Below are positions 17,406-25,438 of a stretch of 64,000 nucleotides of DNA, one piece after another. The notes below the pieces were generated by a model. The model made no database searches. It saw nothing but the letters and a program-made list of their open reading frames with translations, and was not told the DNA's origin. Both the position numbers and the translations under genes were made by a program. Numbering within the stretch: position 1 is the stretch's first letter; each line of letters opens with the position of its first letter. Source of the DNA: Streptomyces albiflavescens (GTDB taxonomy: Bacteria > Actinomycetota > Actinomycetes > Streptomycetales > Streptomycetaceae); contig NZ_BMMM01000028.1 of the NCBI RefSeq assembly GCF_014645835.1, positions 62,001 through 126,000 on the forward strand, given 5' to 3'.

Positions 17406-18524
17406 ATGGCAGAACTGCAGGACGAACTGCACGCCACCGCCGAGGTGGGAGAGCTCGACCGGCCCGTCGCCTGGCCGGAGGCGGAGTCCCTGGACGCCGT
17501 GGAGACCGACCTGGGGACGGACCCGCTGGAGCAGGCCCACGCCTTCCTCGCCGGCCACCCCGTCGCCGACGGGTACAGCGGTCTGCCCTGGGCTCTGCGC
17601 CACCTGCCGTGGTTCGACCTGGAGCTGGGGGAGAGCGCCGTGGACACGGATGTGCCGCGGATGCGGGAAGGCCACGTGGGCTCGCTGTTCTGGTCGCTGC
17701 ACCTGCCCGAGGGGCTCGCCGGGGATCGGGCCGTAGGCGCCACCCTGGAGCAGCTGGACCTGGTGAAGACGGTGGTCCATGCGCACCCCGAGGGCCTGCG
17801 CATGGCGCACAGTGCCGCCGAGATCACCGACGCCCAGTACTGCGGCCGCGTCGCCGTCCTGCTCGGCCCCGCCGGCGCCGACGCGCTCGGCGACTCTCTC
17901 GGCATCCTGCGCGCCCTGCACACGCTCGGCCTGCGCGTCCTCACACTGTCGGGTGCCTCCTGGGCGAGCGAGGCGGGCCTGACCCGGTTCGGCGAGGAGG
18001 TGCTCCGGGAGATGAACCGCCTCGGCGTGCTCGCCGACCTCTCCGGCACCTCGGAAGCCACGATCAGCCGTGCCCTCGCGGCCTCCAAGGCCCCGGTCCT
18101 GTTCACCCGCTCCGCGGCCTGGGCACTGCGTCCCCACCCGGCCAACCTCCCCGACCACGTCCTCGTCGAACTGGGCGCCGCCAAGGGCCTGTGCCTCGTC
18201 CCGCTCACGGCCGAGCAGGCCGGCCCGTCCGTACGGGACGTCGCCGACCACCTCGACCACGTCCGCGCCCTCGCCGGAGCGGAGTGCGTCGGCCTCTCGG
18301 GGACGTACGACTCCGGGGCTGCCCACCCGCAGGACCTGGCCGACGCGTCCTGCTACCCGTACCTGATCGCCGAGCTGTTCTCCCGGGGCTGGCCCGAGAC
18401 CGATCTCGCACTGCTCACCTCGGGCAATGTCCAACGGGTGCTGCGCAGTGCGGACTTCACGGCCCGCGCCGCCCAGCAGCGCCGCGAGCCGTCGACTGCG
18501 AAGATCGCAGAGCTGGACGGATAG
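17406..18524 (+). CDS. Dipeptidase-like pseudoenzyme, metal ligands lost
   Basis: A 372-residue paralogue of the preceding M19 dipeptidase, aligning over its whole length including the shared ends (DHLDHVRALAGAECVGLSG, YPYLIAELFSRGW, AELDG). Every metal-binding position has changed: HND to YSG in VADGYSGLPWAL, the bridging Glu to Pro in LLGPAGAD, DLSH to DLSG, FSHSS to FTRSA, and GGDYDG to SGTYDS. The frame is intact and codon use is normal, so it is a maintained protein rather than decay. Hydrolysis is not expected; a regulatory or binding role is possible. It starts 125 bp after its active relative. Confidence 0.85.
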   Translation: MAELQDELHATAEVGELDRPVAWPEAESLDAVETDLGTDPLEQAHAFLAGHPVADGYSGLPWALRHLPWFDLELGESAVDTDVPRMREGHVGSLFWSLHLPEGLAGDRAVGATLEQLDLVKTVVHAHPEGLRMAHSAAEITDAQYCGRVAVLLGPAGADALGDSLGILRALHTLGLRVLTLSGASWASEAGLTRFGEEVLREMNRLGVLADLSGTSEATISRALAASKAPVLFTRSAAWALRPHPANLPDHVLVELGAAKGLCLVPLTAEQAGPSVRDVADHLDHVRALAGAECVGLSGTYDSGAAHPQDLADASCYPYLIAELFSRGWPETDLALLTSGNVQRVLRSADFTARAAQQRREPSTAKIAELDG

Positions 18525-18530
18525 CCGATC

Positions 18531-18642
18531 GTCACCGGTGGTCCGTCACCGGTGGTCCGTCACGGGTGTTCGATCACGGGTGGTCCATGACAGGTGGTCG
18601 ATCAGGGCTGGTCGATCAGGGGTGCTCGATCAGGCGTGCTCG
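18531..18642 (+). repeat. Eight 14-bp degenerate tandem repeats
   Basis: Eight units of exactly 14 bp start at 18531, 18545, 18559, 18573, 18587, 18601, 18615 and 18629. They are all variants of ATCACGGGTGGTCG and drift gradually from left to right. The last unit lies over the 3' end and stop codon of the minus-strand VOC gene. Confidence 0.9.
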
Positions 18643-19022
18643 ATCCTGCAGAGGCAGAACGGATGCCCGGCCGGATCGGCGTACACCTGGAAGTCCTTCT
18701 TCTCCCGGTCCTCCAGGTCCAGCGGCCGGGCCCCCAGCGCCAGCACCTTCTCGTGGGACGCGTCGACCTCGGCCCAGGTGGACCCGGCGTCGAAGTCGAT
18801 GTGGAACTGCTGCGAGTTCCGGTCGGCCCGCGGCCACTCCGGCGGGGTATGGCCGTCCGCCCGCTGGAAAGCCAGACGCGGCCCGTCCGGAATCCGGAGT
18901 ACGACCCAGTCGTCGTCCTCGGCCCGGGGTGTGCCGCCGCCCACCCGGGCGTAGAAGTCGGCGAGCGCGCGCGGGTCGGGGCAGTCGATCACGACGGAAC
19001 GAAAACGTGCCACAGGCGGCAT
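18630..19022 (-). CDS. VOC (glyoxalase/bleomycin-resistance fold) protein
   Basis: A 130-residue protein of the vicinal-oxygen-chelate superfamily. It opens FRSVVIDCPDPRALADFYAR and ends VYADPAGHPFCLCRIE, the usual strand pairs of the two beta-alpha-beta-beta-beta halves. It was chosen to start at 19022, where GGAGGA precedes the ATG by a few bases. It is the second of two tandem VOC genes transcribed together and is about half identical to the upstream copy. The substrate cannot be read from sequence. The last residues are encoded inside the first unit of a 14-bp repeat array. Confidence 0.85.
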   Translation of the reverse strand: MPPVARFRSVVIDCPDPRALADFYARVGGGTPRAEDDDWVVLRIPDGPRLAFQRADGHTPPEWPRADRNSQQFHIDFDAGSTWAEVDASHEKVLALGARPLDLEDREKKDFQVYADPAGHPFCLCRIEHA

Positions 19023-19035
19023 GAGTCCTCCAGGG

Positions 19036-19395
19036 TCAGCAGGCGCAGAGACAGAACGGGTGCCCCGCCGGGTCGGCGTACACACGCCAGGAGCGCGACC
19101 GGTCGTCGGCGTCCAGAGGCGTCGCGCCGAGCGAGAGCACGCCCTGCTCCGCCGTGTCCAGGTCGTCGACGGTCAGGTCCAGATGGAACTGCTGCGATGC
19201 GGCGGGCGCCGGCCACTTCGGCGGTACGTGCCCCGGCGCCGCCTGGAAGGCCAGCGACCGCCCGCCGGGCACCTTCAGGTCCACCCAGTCCCCGTCGCCC
19301 TCGACGGTGCCGCCCAGCACCTCGGCGTAGAACCCGGCGAGCGCGCGGGGGTCGGGACAGTCCAGGACGACGACGCCCAGTTCGGCGAGAGCCAT
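19036..19395 (-). CDS. VOC family protein, tandem paralogue
   Basis: A 119-residue VOC-fold protein that begins LGVVVLDCPDPRALAGFYAEVLGG and ends with the same YADPAGHPFCLCAC as its downstream neighbour, 13 bp away. The pair is a local duplication read as one operon from the promoter region at about 19400-19490, which it shares with the divergent CGNR gene. Metal ligands are only partly conserved (an HLDL block in the middle), so catalytic function is uncertain. Roles in detoxification or antibiotic sequestration are known in the family, but nothing here selects one. Confidence 0.85.
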   Translation of the reverse strand: MALAELGVVVLDCPDPRALAGFYAEVLGGTVEGDGDWVDLKVPGGRSLAFQAAPGHVPPKWPAPAASQQFHLDLTVDDLDTAEQGVLSLGATPLDADDRSRSWRVYADPAGHPFCLCAC

Positions 19396-19422
19396 GACTT
19401 CCTCCTACTCCTAGTGACACTT

Positions 19423-19485
19423 GTTACCTGTAGACCACCTCAAGCGGTAACCAGGGTTACTGCATGCTCCCGCATTGGAGGTAAC
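19423..19485. promoter_or_regulatory. GTAACC/GGTTAC operator-like cluster
   Basis: GTTACC occurs at 19423, a perfect inverted repeat GTAACC-AG-GGTTAC at 19447-19460, and GGTAAC at 19480-19485 beside the ribosome site of the CGNR gene. Four half-sites in 63 bp between divergent genes suggest the operator of a local regulator, most simply the CGNR protein itself. Confidence 0.55.
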
Positions 19486-19494
19486 GTCGCAAGC

Positions 19495-20001
19495 ATGAAT
19501 GAGAGATCGCCCGCGCCCGGGGGACTGGCCCTCGTGGAGGCCCTGGTGAACACCGTGGACCTGGAGTCGGGCGCCGACACGATGGACACGGCCGAGGGAC
19601 GCGCCGCGTTCGGTGTCGCGGAGAGGGACGTGGCCGACGTACGAGAGCTGCGCGAGTCCCTGCGGGCCGTGTGTCTGGCGCACGCCGGTCACGCCCCGCA
19701 TCGCGAGGTGACTCCCCTGGGCGAGCTGCTCGCGCGGGCGCCGCTGTACGTGGCGGTCGACGAGCGGGACGGCTCGGCGGCCCTCGCCCCGGCCGACGCG
19801 GGCCCGCTGCTCTCCCGCGTCGCGGCGGCCGTGGCGGAGGCGCTCACGGCGGGCACCTGGCTCCGCCTCAAGGCCTGCGAACTGCCCGAGTGCCATTGGG
19901 TGTACTACGACCGCAGCCCGGCCGGCCGGGGTCGCTGGTGCTCGATGTCGGTGTGCGGCGCGCGCGCGAAGATGCGGCGGTACCGCGCCAAGGAGTCGTA
20001 G
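19495..20001 (+). CDS. CGNR zinc-finger (ABATE-type) putative regulator
   Basis: A 168-residue protein of the CGNR family. The N-terminal helical part (LALVEALVNTVDLESG, followed by VADVRELRESLRAVC) matches the ABATE domain. The C-terminal zinc finger reads CELPECHWVYYDRSPAGR, then WCSMSVCGARAKMRRYR; the family CGNR is CGAR here. Such proteins are considered DNA-binding stress regulators. GGAGGT lies 11 bp before the ATG and overlaps one of the GTAAC half-sites, so autoregulation is plausible. The divergent VOC pair is a natural target. Confidence 0.85.
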   Translation: MNERSPAPGGLALVEALVNTVDLESGADTMDTAEGRAAFGVAERDVADVRELRESLRAVCLAHAGHAPHREVTPLGELLARAPLYVAVDERDGSAALAPADAGPLLSRVAAAVAEALTAGTWLRLKACELPECHWVYYDRSPAGRGRWCSMSVCGARAKMRRYRAKES

Positions 20002-20063
20002 GGCAGCGGGAGTCGGGCGGTCACCGCTCGACGCACAGCGAAGTGGGGCAGAATGCAACTGGC

Positions 20064-20098
20064 GCCGGTCCGGCCGACTGAGCCTCGGCCGGACCGGC
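20064..20098. terminator. Bidirectional terminator after the CGNR gene
   Basis: A 14-bp perfect stem (20064-20077 with 20085-20098) with a 7-base loop lies between the convergent CGNR and AI-2E permease genes. Confidence 0.75.
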
Positions 20099-20140
20099 GT
20101 CGTCCGTGCGGTTTCGGCCGACTGAGCTCTGCTGTGTCGG

Positions 20141-21442
20141 TCAGCCCGGCGGCAGCCCGGGCGCCTCCGGCTCGGCTGGCGCGCGCAACTCGCCGATCAC
20201 GGACCAGGCGACCGACACCATCGGGACGGCCACGACCGCGCCGATCACTCCGGCCAGGATGCCGCCGGCGATGACGGAGACGGCCACCACCACGGGGTGC
20301 AGCCGGACCGCCCAGCTCAGCACCAGCGGGTGCAGCACATGGCCTTCGAGCTGGCCGATGACGACGATCAGCGCGAGCACCACGAGCGCGACGACCGGCC
20401 CCCGCGAGGCCAGGGCGACCACCGTGGCCACGGCCAGCGCGATGGGCGAGCCCACCAGCGGGATGAAGGCGAGGAAGAACTCCAGCAGCGTCAGCGGCAG
20501 GGCCAGCGGCACCTGCAGCGCGAACAGCGCGATCCCGACCAGTGCGGCATTGGTGGCCGCCACGATGATGATGCCCCGCGTGTACCCGGCGAACGTGCGC
20601 CATGCCGCCCGTCCCGCGCGCGCCCACGGGTCCCGCGCGCCCTCCGGCAGCAACTCCTGGAACCAGTACCAGAACTTGTTCCCGGAATGAATGAAGAACA
20701 GGGAGCAGAACAGCGCGAGCACCGCCGTGGTGAGCACCTCCACCAACCGCCCGGCGCCGGTGAGCGCACTGCTGATCAGCAGCGAACGGTGCTCCGAAAG
20801 GTACTTGGCCAGCTTCCCCTGGAGATCCGACACCACCGCATGGCTCACGTGGAAGGGGGGGCCCTCCAGCCATCGCTCGATCCGCCCGATGCCCCCGGAG
20901 AACTCCTCTCCCAGCTTGCCCGATTCACCCGCCACCAGACTGCCGACCAACGTCAGCAGCCCCAGCACCACCACCAGGCTCCCCACGACGCTCACCGCGA
21001 CCGCCGCGGCCCTCGGCAGCCATCGCGCCAGCACGTTGGCGAGCGGACGCAGCACCGAGGTCACCACCAGCGCGAGGAACAGCGCCACGGCGACTAGTTG
21101 CAGCCGCCCCAGAATCGTGAAGCCCGCGTACACGGCCGCCCCGAGCACCAGCAGCCGCCATGCGTACGCCGCGGCCACCCGGAGCCCGTGGCCCACGGCC
21201 GTCGCGACGCCTTCGCGGTCCCGGGCATGCCGCATCGCTGCCCCGGCCGTACGTGCCCGTGCCACCGCCCCCACCCCACGGGCGGGCCGGCTCCCCAGCA
21301 CGATGAACCGCATCCGCCGTCCGCCGCGACCGGAGCCTGCATCCGCGCGGGGACCCGCGCCGGAACCCGCGACAGGACCCGCGCCGGAACCCGCGCCGGG
21401 CGAGTCCGGCCTTCGGCGCGAACGACGCGATCCGTCGCTCAC
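20141..21442 (-). CDS. AI-2E family transporter (TqsA/PerM-like permease)
   Basis: A 433-residue polytopic protein with about eight hydrophobic helices in the family pattern: a pair near the N-terminus, a long amphipathic middle section, and the signature LLEFFLAFIPLVGSPIALA followed by GQLEGHVLHPLVLSWAVRLHPVVVAVSVIAGG. Family members export signalling molecules or exchange ions; the substrate here is not known. The first 80 residues are disordered and rich in Gly, Pro and Arg. GTG at 21442 is taken as the start because GGGAGG lies just upstream; an ATG at 21511 would only lengthen the disordered part. Confidence 0.87.
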   Translation of the reverse strand: MSDGSRRSRRRPDSPGAGSGAGPVAGSGAGPRADAGSGRGGRRMRFIVLGSRPARGVGAVARARTAGAAMRHARDREGVATAVGHGLRVAAAYAWRLLVLGAAVYAGFTILGRLQLVAVALFLALVVTSVLRPLANVLARWLPRAAAVAVSVVGSLVVVLGLLTLVGSLVAGESGKLGEEFSGGIGRIERWLEGPPFHVSHAVVSDLQGKLAKYLSEHRSLLISSALTGAGRLVEVLTTAVLALFCSLFFIHSGNKFWYWFQELLPEGARDPWARAGRAAWRTFAGYTRGIIIVAATNAALVGIALFALQVPLALPLTLLEFFLAFIPLVGSPIALAVATVVALASRGPVVALVVLALIVVIGQLEGHVLHPLVLSWAVRLHPVVVAVSVIAGGILAGVIGAVVAVPMVSVAWSVIGELRAPAEPEAPGLPPG

Positions 21443-21673
21443 CTGTGTGTCACCGCCTCCCGTCGGCGGGACCACGCTGCTACGCGTTCCCGAAGGGGCA
21501 CCTTCGAACACAAGGGGCGTCAGGGACAGCGTGGGGCGGTACGAGGAGTCGGGCGAGCCGGGGACGCCCGGCCGTACGCCATCCGGCCCCCTGGAGTCGG
21601 CCGATCGGTGACGGGACGCCGATCGGCGACGGAGACGGAGACGGGGACGGTGGGAGCGCGGGGTTGCGGGACG

Positions 21674-21707
21674 GTCACCGGCCCGATGAGCCGCTGGGGC
21701 CGGTGAC
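21674..21707 (-). terminator. Terminator downstream of the UDP-glucose dehydrogenase gene
   Basis: An 11-bp perfect stem (21674-21684 with 21697-21707) lies about 35 bp past the stop of the minus-strand ugd gene. The rest of the 300-bp gap to the permease gene is GC-rich and holds the short repeat GACGGA-GACGGA-GACGGG near 21635. Confidence 0.6.
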
Positions 21708-21742
21708 TGCGTAGTGGGGCCGGCGTCTGGTGAAGCCGGCGC

Positions 21743-23086
21743 CTACGCGGTGGGTCGCCCCATCGCCCGGTAGGTCCACCCGGCCCGGCGCCACGCTTCG
21801 GGGTCGAGGGCGTTGCGTCCGTCCAGGAGCACCCGGGACGAGGCCGCCTCGCCGAGCACCGCCGGGTCCAGTTCACGGAACTCGCGCCACTCCGTCAGGT
21901 GCAGTACGACGTCGGCGCCGCGCACGGCCTCGACGGCGGAGTCGGCGTACCCGAGCGTCGGGAACAGGCGCCGCGCGTTCGCCATGCCCTTCGGGTCGTA
22001 GACGGTGACCTGGCCGCCCTGGAGGTGGATCTGTCCGGCGACGTTCAGCGCCGGCGAGTCCCGTACGTCGTCCGAGTCCGGCTTGAAGGTCGCGCCGAGC
22101 ACGGCGACCCGCTTGCCGAGGAAGGAACCGCCGCCGAGCGCCTCGCGCGCCATCTCCACCATCTGGCCGCGGCGCCGCATGTTGATGGAGTCGATCTCCC
22201 GCAGGAAGGTGAGCGCCTGGTCGGCACCGAGCTCACCGGCACGGGCCATGAACGCACGGATGTCCTTGGGCAGACACCCGCCACCGAACCCGATCCCGGC
22301 CCGCAGGAACTTCTTCCCGATCCGCTCGTCGTGCCCGATCGCCTCGGCCAGCTTGGCCACATCGCCGTCGGCTGCCTCGCAGACCTCGGCCATGGCATTG
22401 ATGAAGGAGATCTTGGTGGCGAGGAAGGAGTTCGCGGAGGTCTTCACCAACTCGGCGGTCGGGAAGTCGGTCACCACGAAGGGCGAGCCCTCGGCGACCG
22501 GCGTCGTGTACACCTCGCGCAGCAGCTTCTCGGCGCGCTCGCTGCGCACGCCCACGACGATCCGGTCGGGGTGCAGCGTGTCGTTCACGGCGAAGCCCTC
22601 ACGCAGGAACTCGGGGTTCCAGGCCAGCTCGGCGTCCTCGCCGGCGGGCGACAGCTCGACGAGCGTCCTGGCCAGCCGGTCCGCCGAGCCGACGGGCACG
22701 GTGGACTTGCCGACGACGAGGGCGGGCCCCTTCAGATGCGGCGCGAGCGACTCGAAGGCCGCATCGACGTACGACATGTCGCAGGCGTACTCGCCGTGCT
22801 TCTGCGGCGTATTCACGCAGACGAAGTGGACGTCGCCGAATTCCCCGACCTCGGCCCAGTCCATGGTGAACCGAAGCCGTCCGGTGGACCCCTCGATCCC
22901 CGCGACATGTCTGCTCAGCAGCTCCTCGAGCCCTGGCTCGTACATCGGAACCTCGCCCCGCTGGAGCATCTCGATCTTTTCGGGGACGACATCGAGCCCC
23001 AGCACCTCGAAACCGAGCTCGGCCATGGCGGCGGCGTGCGTGGCGCCGAGGTAGCCGGTGCCGATCACGGTGATCTTGAGGGCCAT
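21743..23086 (-). CDS. UDP-glucose 6-dehydrogenase family protein
   Basis: A 447-residue nucleotide-sugar dehydrogenase that oxidises UDP-glucose (or a related sugar nucleotide) twice to the uronate with NAD. It begins with the Rossmann motif ITVIGTGYLGATHAAAMAELG, has the central block EVCEAADGDVAKLAEAIGHD and the catalytic cysteine in GFGGGCLPKDIRAFM, and ends with the third domain (VAVLGATFKPDSDDVRDSPA). The ATG at 23086 has AGGAG at the right distance. It should feed uronic acid to envelope polymers assembled by the glycosyltransferase and LCP genes nearby. GDP-mannose dehydrogenase activity cannot be excluded. Confidence 0.92.
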   Translation of the reverse strand: MALKITVIGTGYLGATHAAAMAELGFEVLGLDVVPEKIEMLQRGEVPMYEPGLEELLSRHVAGIEGSTGRLRFTMDWAEVGEFGDVHFVCVNTPQKHGEYACDMSYVDAAFESLAPHLKGPALVVGKSTVPVGSADRLARTLVELSPAGEDAELAWNPEFLREGFAVNDTLHPDRIVVGVRSERAEKLLREVYTTPVAEGSPFVVTDFPTAELVKTSANSFLATKISFINAMAEVCEAADGDVAKLAEAIGHDERIGKKFLRAGIGFGGGCLPKDIRAFMARAGELGADQALTFLREIDSINMRRRGQMVEMAREALGGGSFLGKRVAVLGATFKPDSDDVRDSPALNVAGQIHLQGGQVTVYDPKGMANARRLFPTLGYADSAVEAVRGADVVLHLTEWREFRELDPAVLGEAASSRVLLDGRNALDPEAWRRAGWTYRAMGRPTA

Positions 23087-23251
23087 GGGGTGCTCCTGGG
23101 GTTTACGGCCGTGGGTGCGGTGCCCGAGCATAGTCGGGGCCTGCCGGGCCCCCTCAGGGGGCAGATCCCGCCGTGTCCTTCCCGTGCTTTTCCCGCTGTC
23201 GCCAAACTCACGTATCACTCGGGGTGGGGGGACCCCTAAAATTTGGGTTAC

Positions 23252-23265
23252 TTAACGGTAGTTAG
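23252..23265. promoter_or_regulatory. TTAAC-N4-GTTAG inverted repeat upstream of the acyl-CoA dehydrogenase
   Basis: An imperfect inverted repeat lies 37 bp before the TTG start, in the A/T-richest part of the divergent gap. The shape suits a TetR-type fatty-acid regulator site, but no regulator gene is adjacent. Confidence 0.35.
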
Positions 23266-23301
23266 CGCCACCATCACAGCATCCTTGGAGCGTGAGAGAC
23301 C

Positions 23302-24459
23302 TTGGCCGGATCGGCTGATTTCGACCTGTACCGCCCGTCCGAGGAGCACGACATGCTCCGGGACGCGATCCGCTCGCTGGCCGAGGCGAAAATCGCGCCG
23401 TACGCCGCTGAGGTGGACGAGGAAGCCCGTTTCCCCCAGGAGGCCCTGGACGCCCTGGTCTCCTCCGACCTGCACGCGGTGCACGTACCGGAGACGTACG
23501 GCGGCGCCGGCGCCGACGCGCTGGCCACGGTGATCGTGATCGAGGAGGTGGCGCGGGTCTGCGCGTCCTCCTCCCTGATCCCCGCGGTGAACAAGCTGGG
23601 TTCGCTCCCCGTGATCCTCTCGGGCTCCGAGGACCTGAAGAAGAAGTACATGACGCCCCTGGCCAAGGGCGACGGGATGTTCTCGTACTGCCTCTCCGAG
23701 CCGGACGCGGGCTCCGACGCGGCGGGCATGAAGACGAAGGCGGTCCGCGACGGCGACTCCTACGTCCTGAACGGCGTGAAGCGCTGGATCACGAACGCGG
23801 GCGTCTCCGATTACTACACCGTCATGGCCGTGACGGACCCGACGAAGCGTTCGAAGGGCATCTCGGCGTTCGTCGTCGAGAAGTCGGACGAGGGTGTCTC
23901 CTTCGGCGCCCCGGAGAAGAAGCTCGGCATCAAGGGCAGCCCGACGCGCGAGGTCTACCTGGACAACGTCCGCATCCCCGCGGACCGCATGATCGGCGAG
24001 GAGGGCACGGGCTTCGCCACCGCGATGAAGACCCTGGACCACACCCGCATCACGATCGCCGCCCAGGCCCTCGGCATCGCGCAGGGCGCCCTCGACTACG
24101 CCAAGGGCTACGTCCAGGAGCGCAAGCAGTTCGGCAAGCCGATCGCCGACTTCCAGGGCATCCAGTTCATGCTCGCCGACATGGCGATGAAGATCGAGGC
24201 GGCCCGCCAGCTGACGTACGCGGCGGCGGCCAAGTCCGAGCGCGGTGACGCCGACCTCACCTTCCAGGGCGCGGCGGCCAAGTGCTTCGCCTCGGACGTG
24301 GCCATGGAGGTCACGACGGACGCGGTCCAGCTCCTCGGCGGCTACGGCTACACCCGCGACTACCCGGTCGAGCGCATGATGCGCGACGCCAAGATCACCC
24401 AGATCTACGAGGGCACGAACCAGGTCCAGCGCATAGTGATGGCCCGCAACCTCCCGTAA
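23302..24459 (+). CDS. Acyl-CoA dehydrogenase
   Basis: A 385-residue flavoprotein that introduces the alpha-beta double bond into acyl-CoA. The FAD and substrate blocks are visible: FSYCLSEPDAGSDAAGMKT, then RWITNAGVSDYYTVMAV, and the C-terminal AVQLLGGYGYTRDYPVERMMRDAKI followed by QIYEGTNQVQRIV, where the Glu of YEGTN is the expected catalytic base. It resembles FadE25-type enzymes by general appearance and by lying in the purE region. TTG at 23302 gives the leader MAGSADFDLYRPSEEHDML, shared in my memory with other Streptomyces copies; ATG 23353 is a shorter alternative. Chain-length specificity is not readable. Confidence 0.93.
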   Translation: MAGSADFDLYRPSEEHDMLRDAIRSLAEAKIAPYAAEVDEEARFPQEALDALVSSDLHAVHVPETYGGAGADALATVIVIEEVARVCASSSLIPAVNKLGSLPVILSGSEDLKKKYMTPLAKGDGMFSYCLSEPDAGSDAAGMKTKAVRDGDSYVLNGVKRWITNAGVSDYYTVMAVTDPTKRSKGISAFVVEKSDEGVSFGAPEKKLGIKGSPTREVYLDNVRIPADRMIGEEGTGFATAMKTLDHTRITIAAQALGIAQGALDYAKGYVQERKQFGKPIADFQGIQFMLADMAMKIEAARQLTYAAAAKSERGDADLTFQGAAAKCFASDVAMEVTTDAVQLLGGYGYTRDYPVERMMRDAKITQIYEGTNQVQRIVMARNLP

Positions 24460-24484
24460 CTCACCACCCGGGCGGGGCACTTGA

Positions 24485-24506
24485 GGGGCACTCTCCGGAG
24501 TGCCCC
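24485..24506 (+). terminator. Terminator after the acyl-CoA dehydrogenase
   Basis: A 9-bp perfect stem (24485-24493 with 24498-24506), loop TCCG, is followed by TTTCCC. It lies 25 bp after the stop. Confidence 0.8.
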
Positions 24507-24571
24507 TTTCCCTTGCACACCCCTGACGGCGGGATGACGACGCGGATCACCGGTCGCGGCGCCCGGCGTGG

Positions 24572-25207
24572 TCACACGCCGCCCAGCGCGCGCCGCAGGT
24601 CCTCCGGTTCGCGGAAGTGGATCGCTCGTATGCCGAGCGCGGTCGCCGCCTCCACGTTCTCCAGGGTGTCGTCCACGAACAGACACCGTTCGGCGGGGAC
24701 GCCGGCCGCTTCGACGGCGATGCCGAAGATGCGCGGGTCGGGCTTGGCGATTCCGACCCGTGCGCTGCTGACGACGGCGTCGGCGAGGTCGGTCAGTCCC
24801 AACACCTCCAAGTCCGCCTCCAGTTGGACGGACGCGTTGGAGACGAGGATCAGGCGGATGTTCCGGGCGCGGGCCCCGCGCAACAGGGCCACGACCGTCT
24901 CGTCGGCGTGGAAGGGGGAGTCGACAAGAGCGTTGGCCAGCTCGAAGGCCGTGACCTCGGGTACGAGCCCGGTCAGGCCGCCCGCGACCGACTCCGCCCA
25001 TTCGCTCGGCGTGATCCGGCCGACCAGCAGCGGCAGAACCGTCTCCGGCGCGAACGCCACCTTCATGACGGTGCCCTCGGCCAGTCCGGCGGCGCGTTCC
25101 AGCGCGGTCACGGGGGTCGGGTCGTAGATCCGGATCACGTTGTCGATGTCGCAGAGCACCGCGTCGAAGGGCGGTCTGCCGGATGCCGGCTGCGGGGAGA
25201 GCGTCAT
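24572..25207 (-). CDS. HAD-superfamily hydrolase, subfamily IA-like
   Basis: A 211-residue haloacid-dehalogenase-fold hydrolase, usually a phosphatase. Motif I is FDAVLCDIDNVI (nucleophile and second Asp present, with Asn where Gly is usual), motif II the Ser in LILVSNAS, motif III the Lys in GIAKPDPRIF, and motif IV the acidic pair in CLFVDDTLENVEAA. A helical cap lies between motifs I and II. The start at 25207 places motif I near the N-terminus; the open frame upstream is non-coding. It is divergent from the cysteine-rich protein gene. The substrate is unknown. Confidence 0.88.
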   Translation of the reverse strand: MTLSPQPASGRPPFDAVLCDIDNVIRIYDPTPVTALERAAGLAEGTVMKVAFAPETVLPLLVGRITPSEWAESVAGGLTGLVPEVTAFELANALVDSPFHADETVVALLRGARARNIRLILVSNASVQLEADLEVLGLTDLADAVVSSARVGIAKPDPRIFGIAVEAAGVPAERCLFVDDTLENVEAATALGIRAIHFREPEDLRRALGGV

Positions 25208-25400
25208 GGGGAACACCCTGACACCCGCCCGCACCGGGTCATCGGGCAGGGGCTCACCGATCGGAGTATCGGCGACACGGACCCCCGGAGGGATTCGGGT
25301 CCTTTTGTCGCCTCGGCGGCGAGGCAGAGGGAGCGGATTGCTCACCTCCGCTCGATGGCGCGGCGCGGCCGAGGGGCGTACCACGGAAGGACACGTACAC

Positions 25401-25419
25401 GGGGCCCGTCCCGGGCCCC
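25401..25419 (+). promoter_or_regulatory. Hairpin in the leader of the cysteine-rich protein gene
   Basis: A perfect 8-bp G/C stem (25401-25408 with 25412-25419) sits directly ahead of the GAGGAGG ribosome site at 25428-25436. It could influence translation or mRNA stability. Confidence 0.4.
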
Positions 25420-25438
25420 ACCACCCCGAGGAGGAGCC

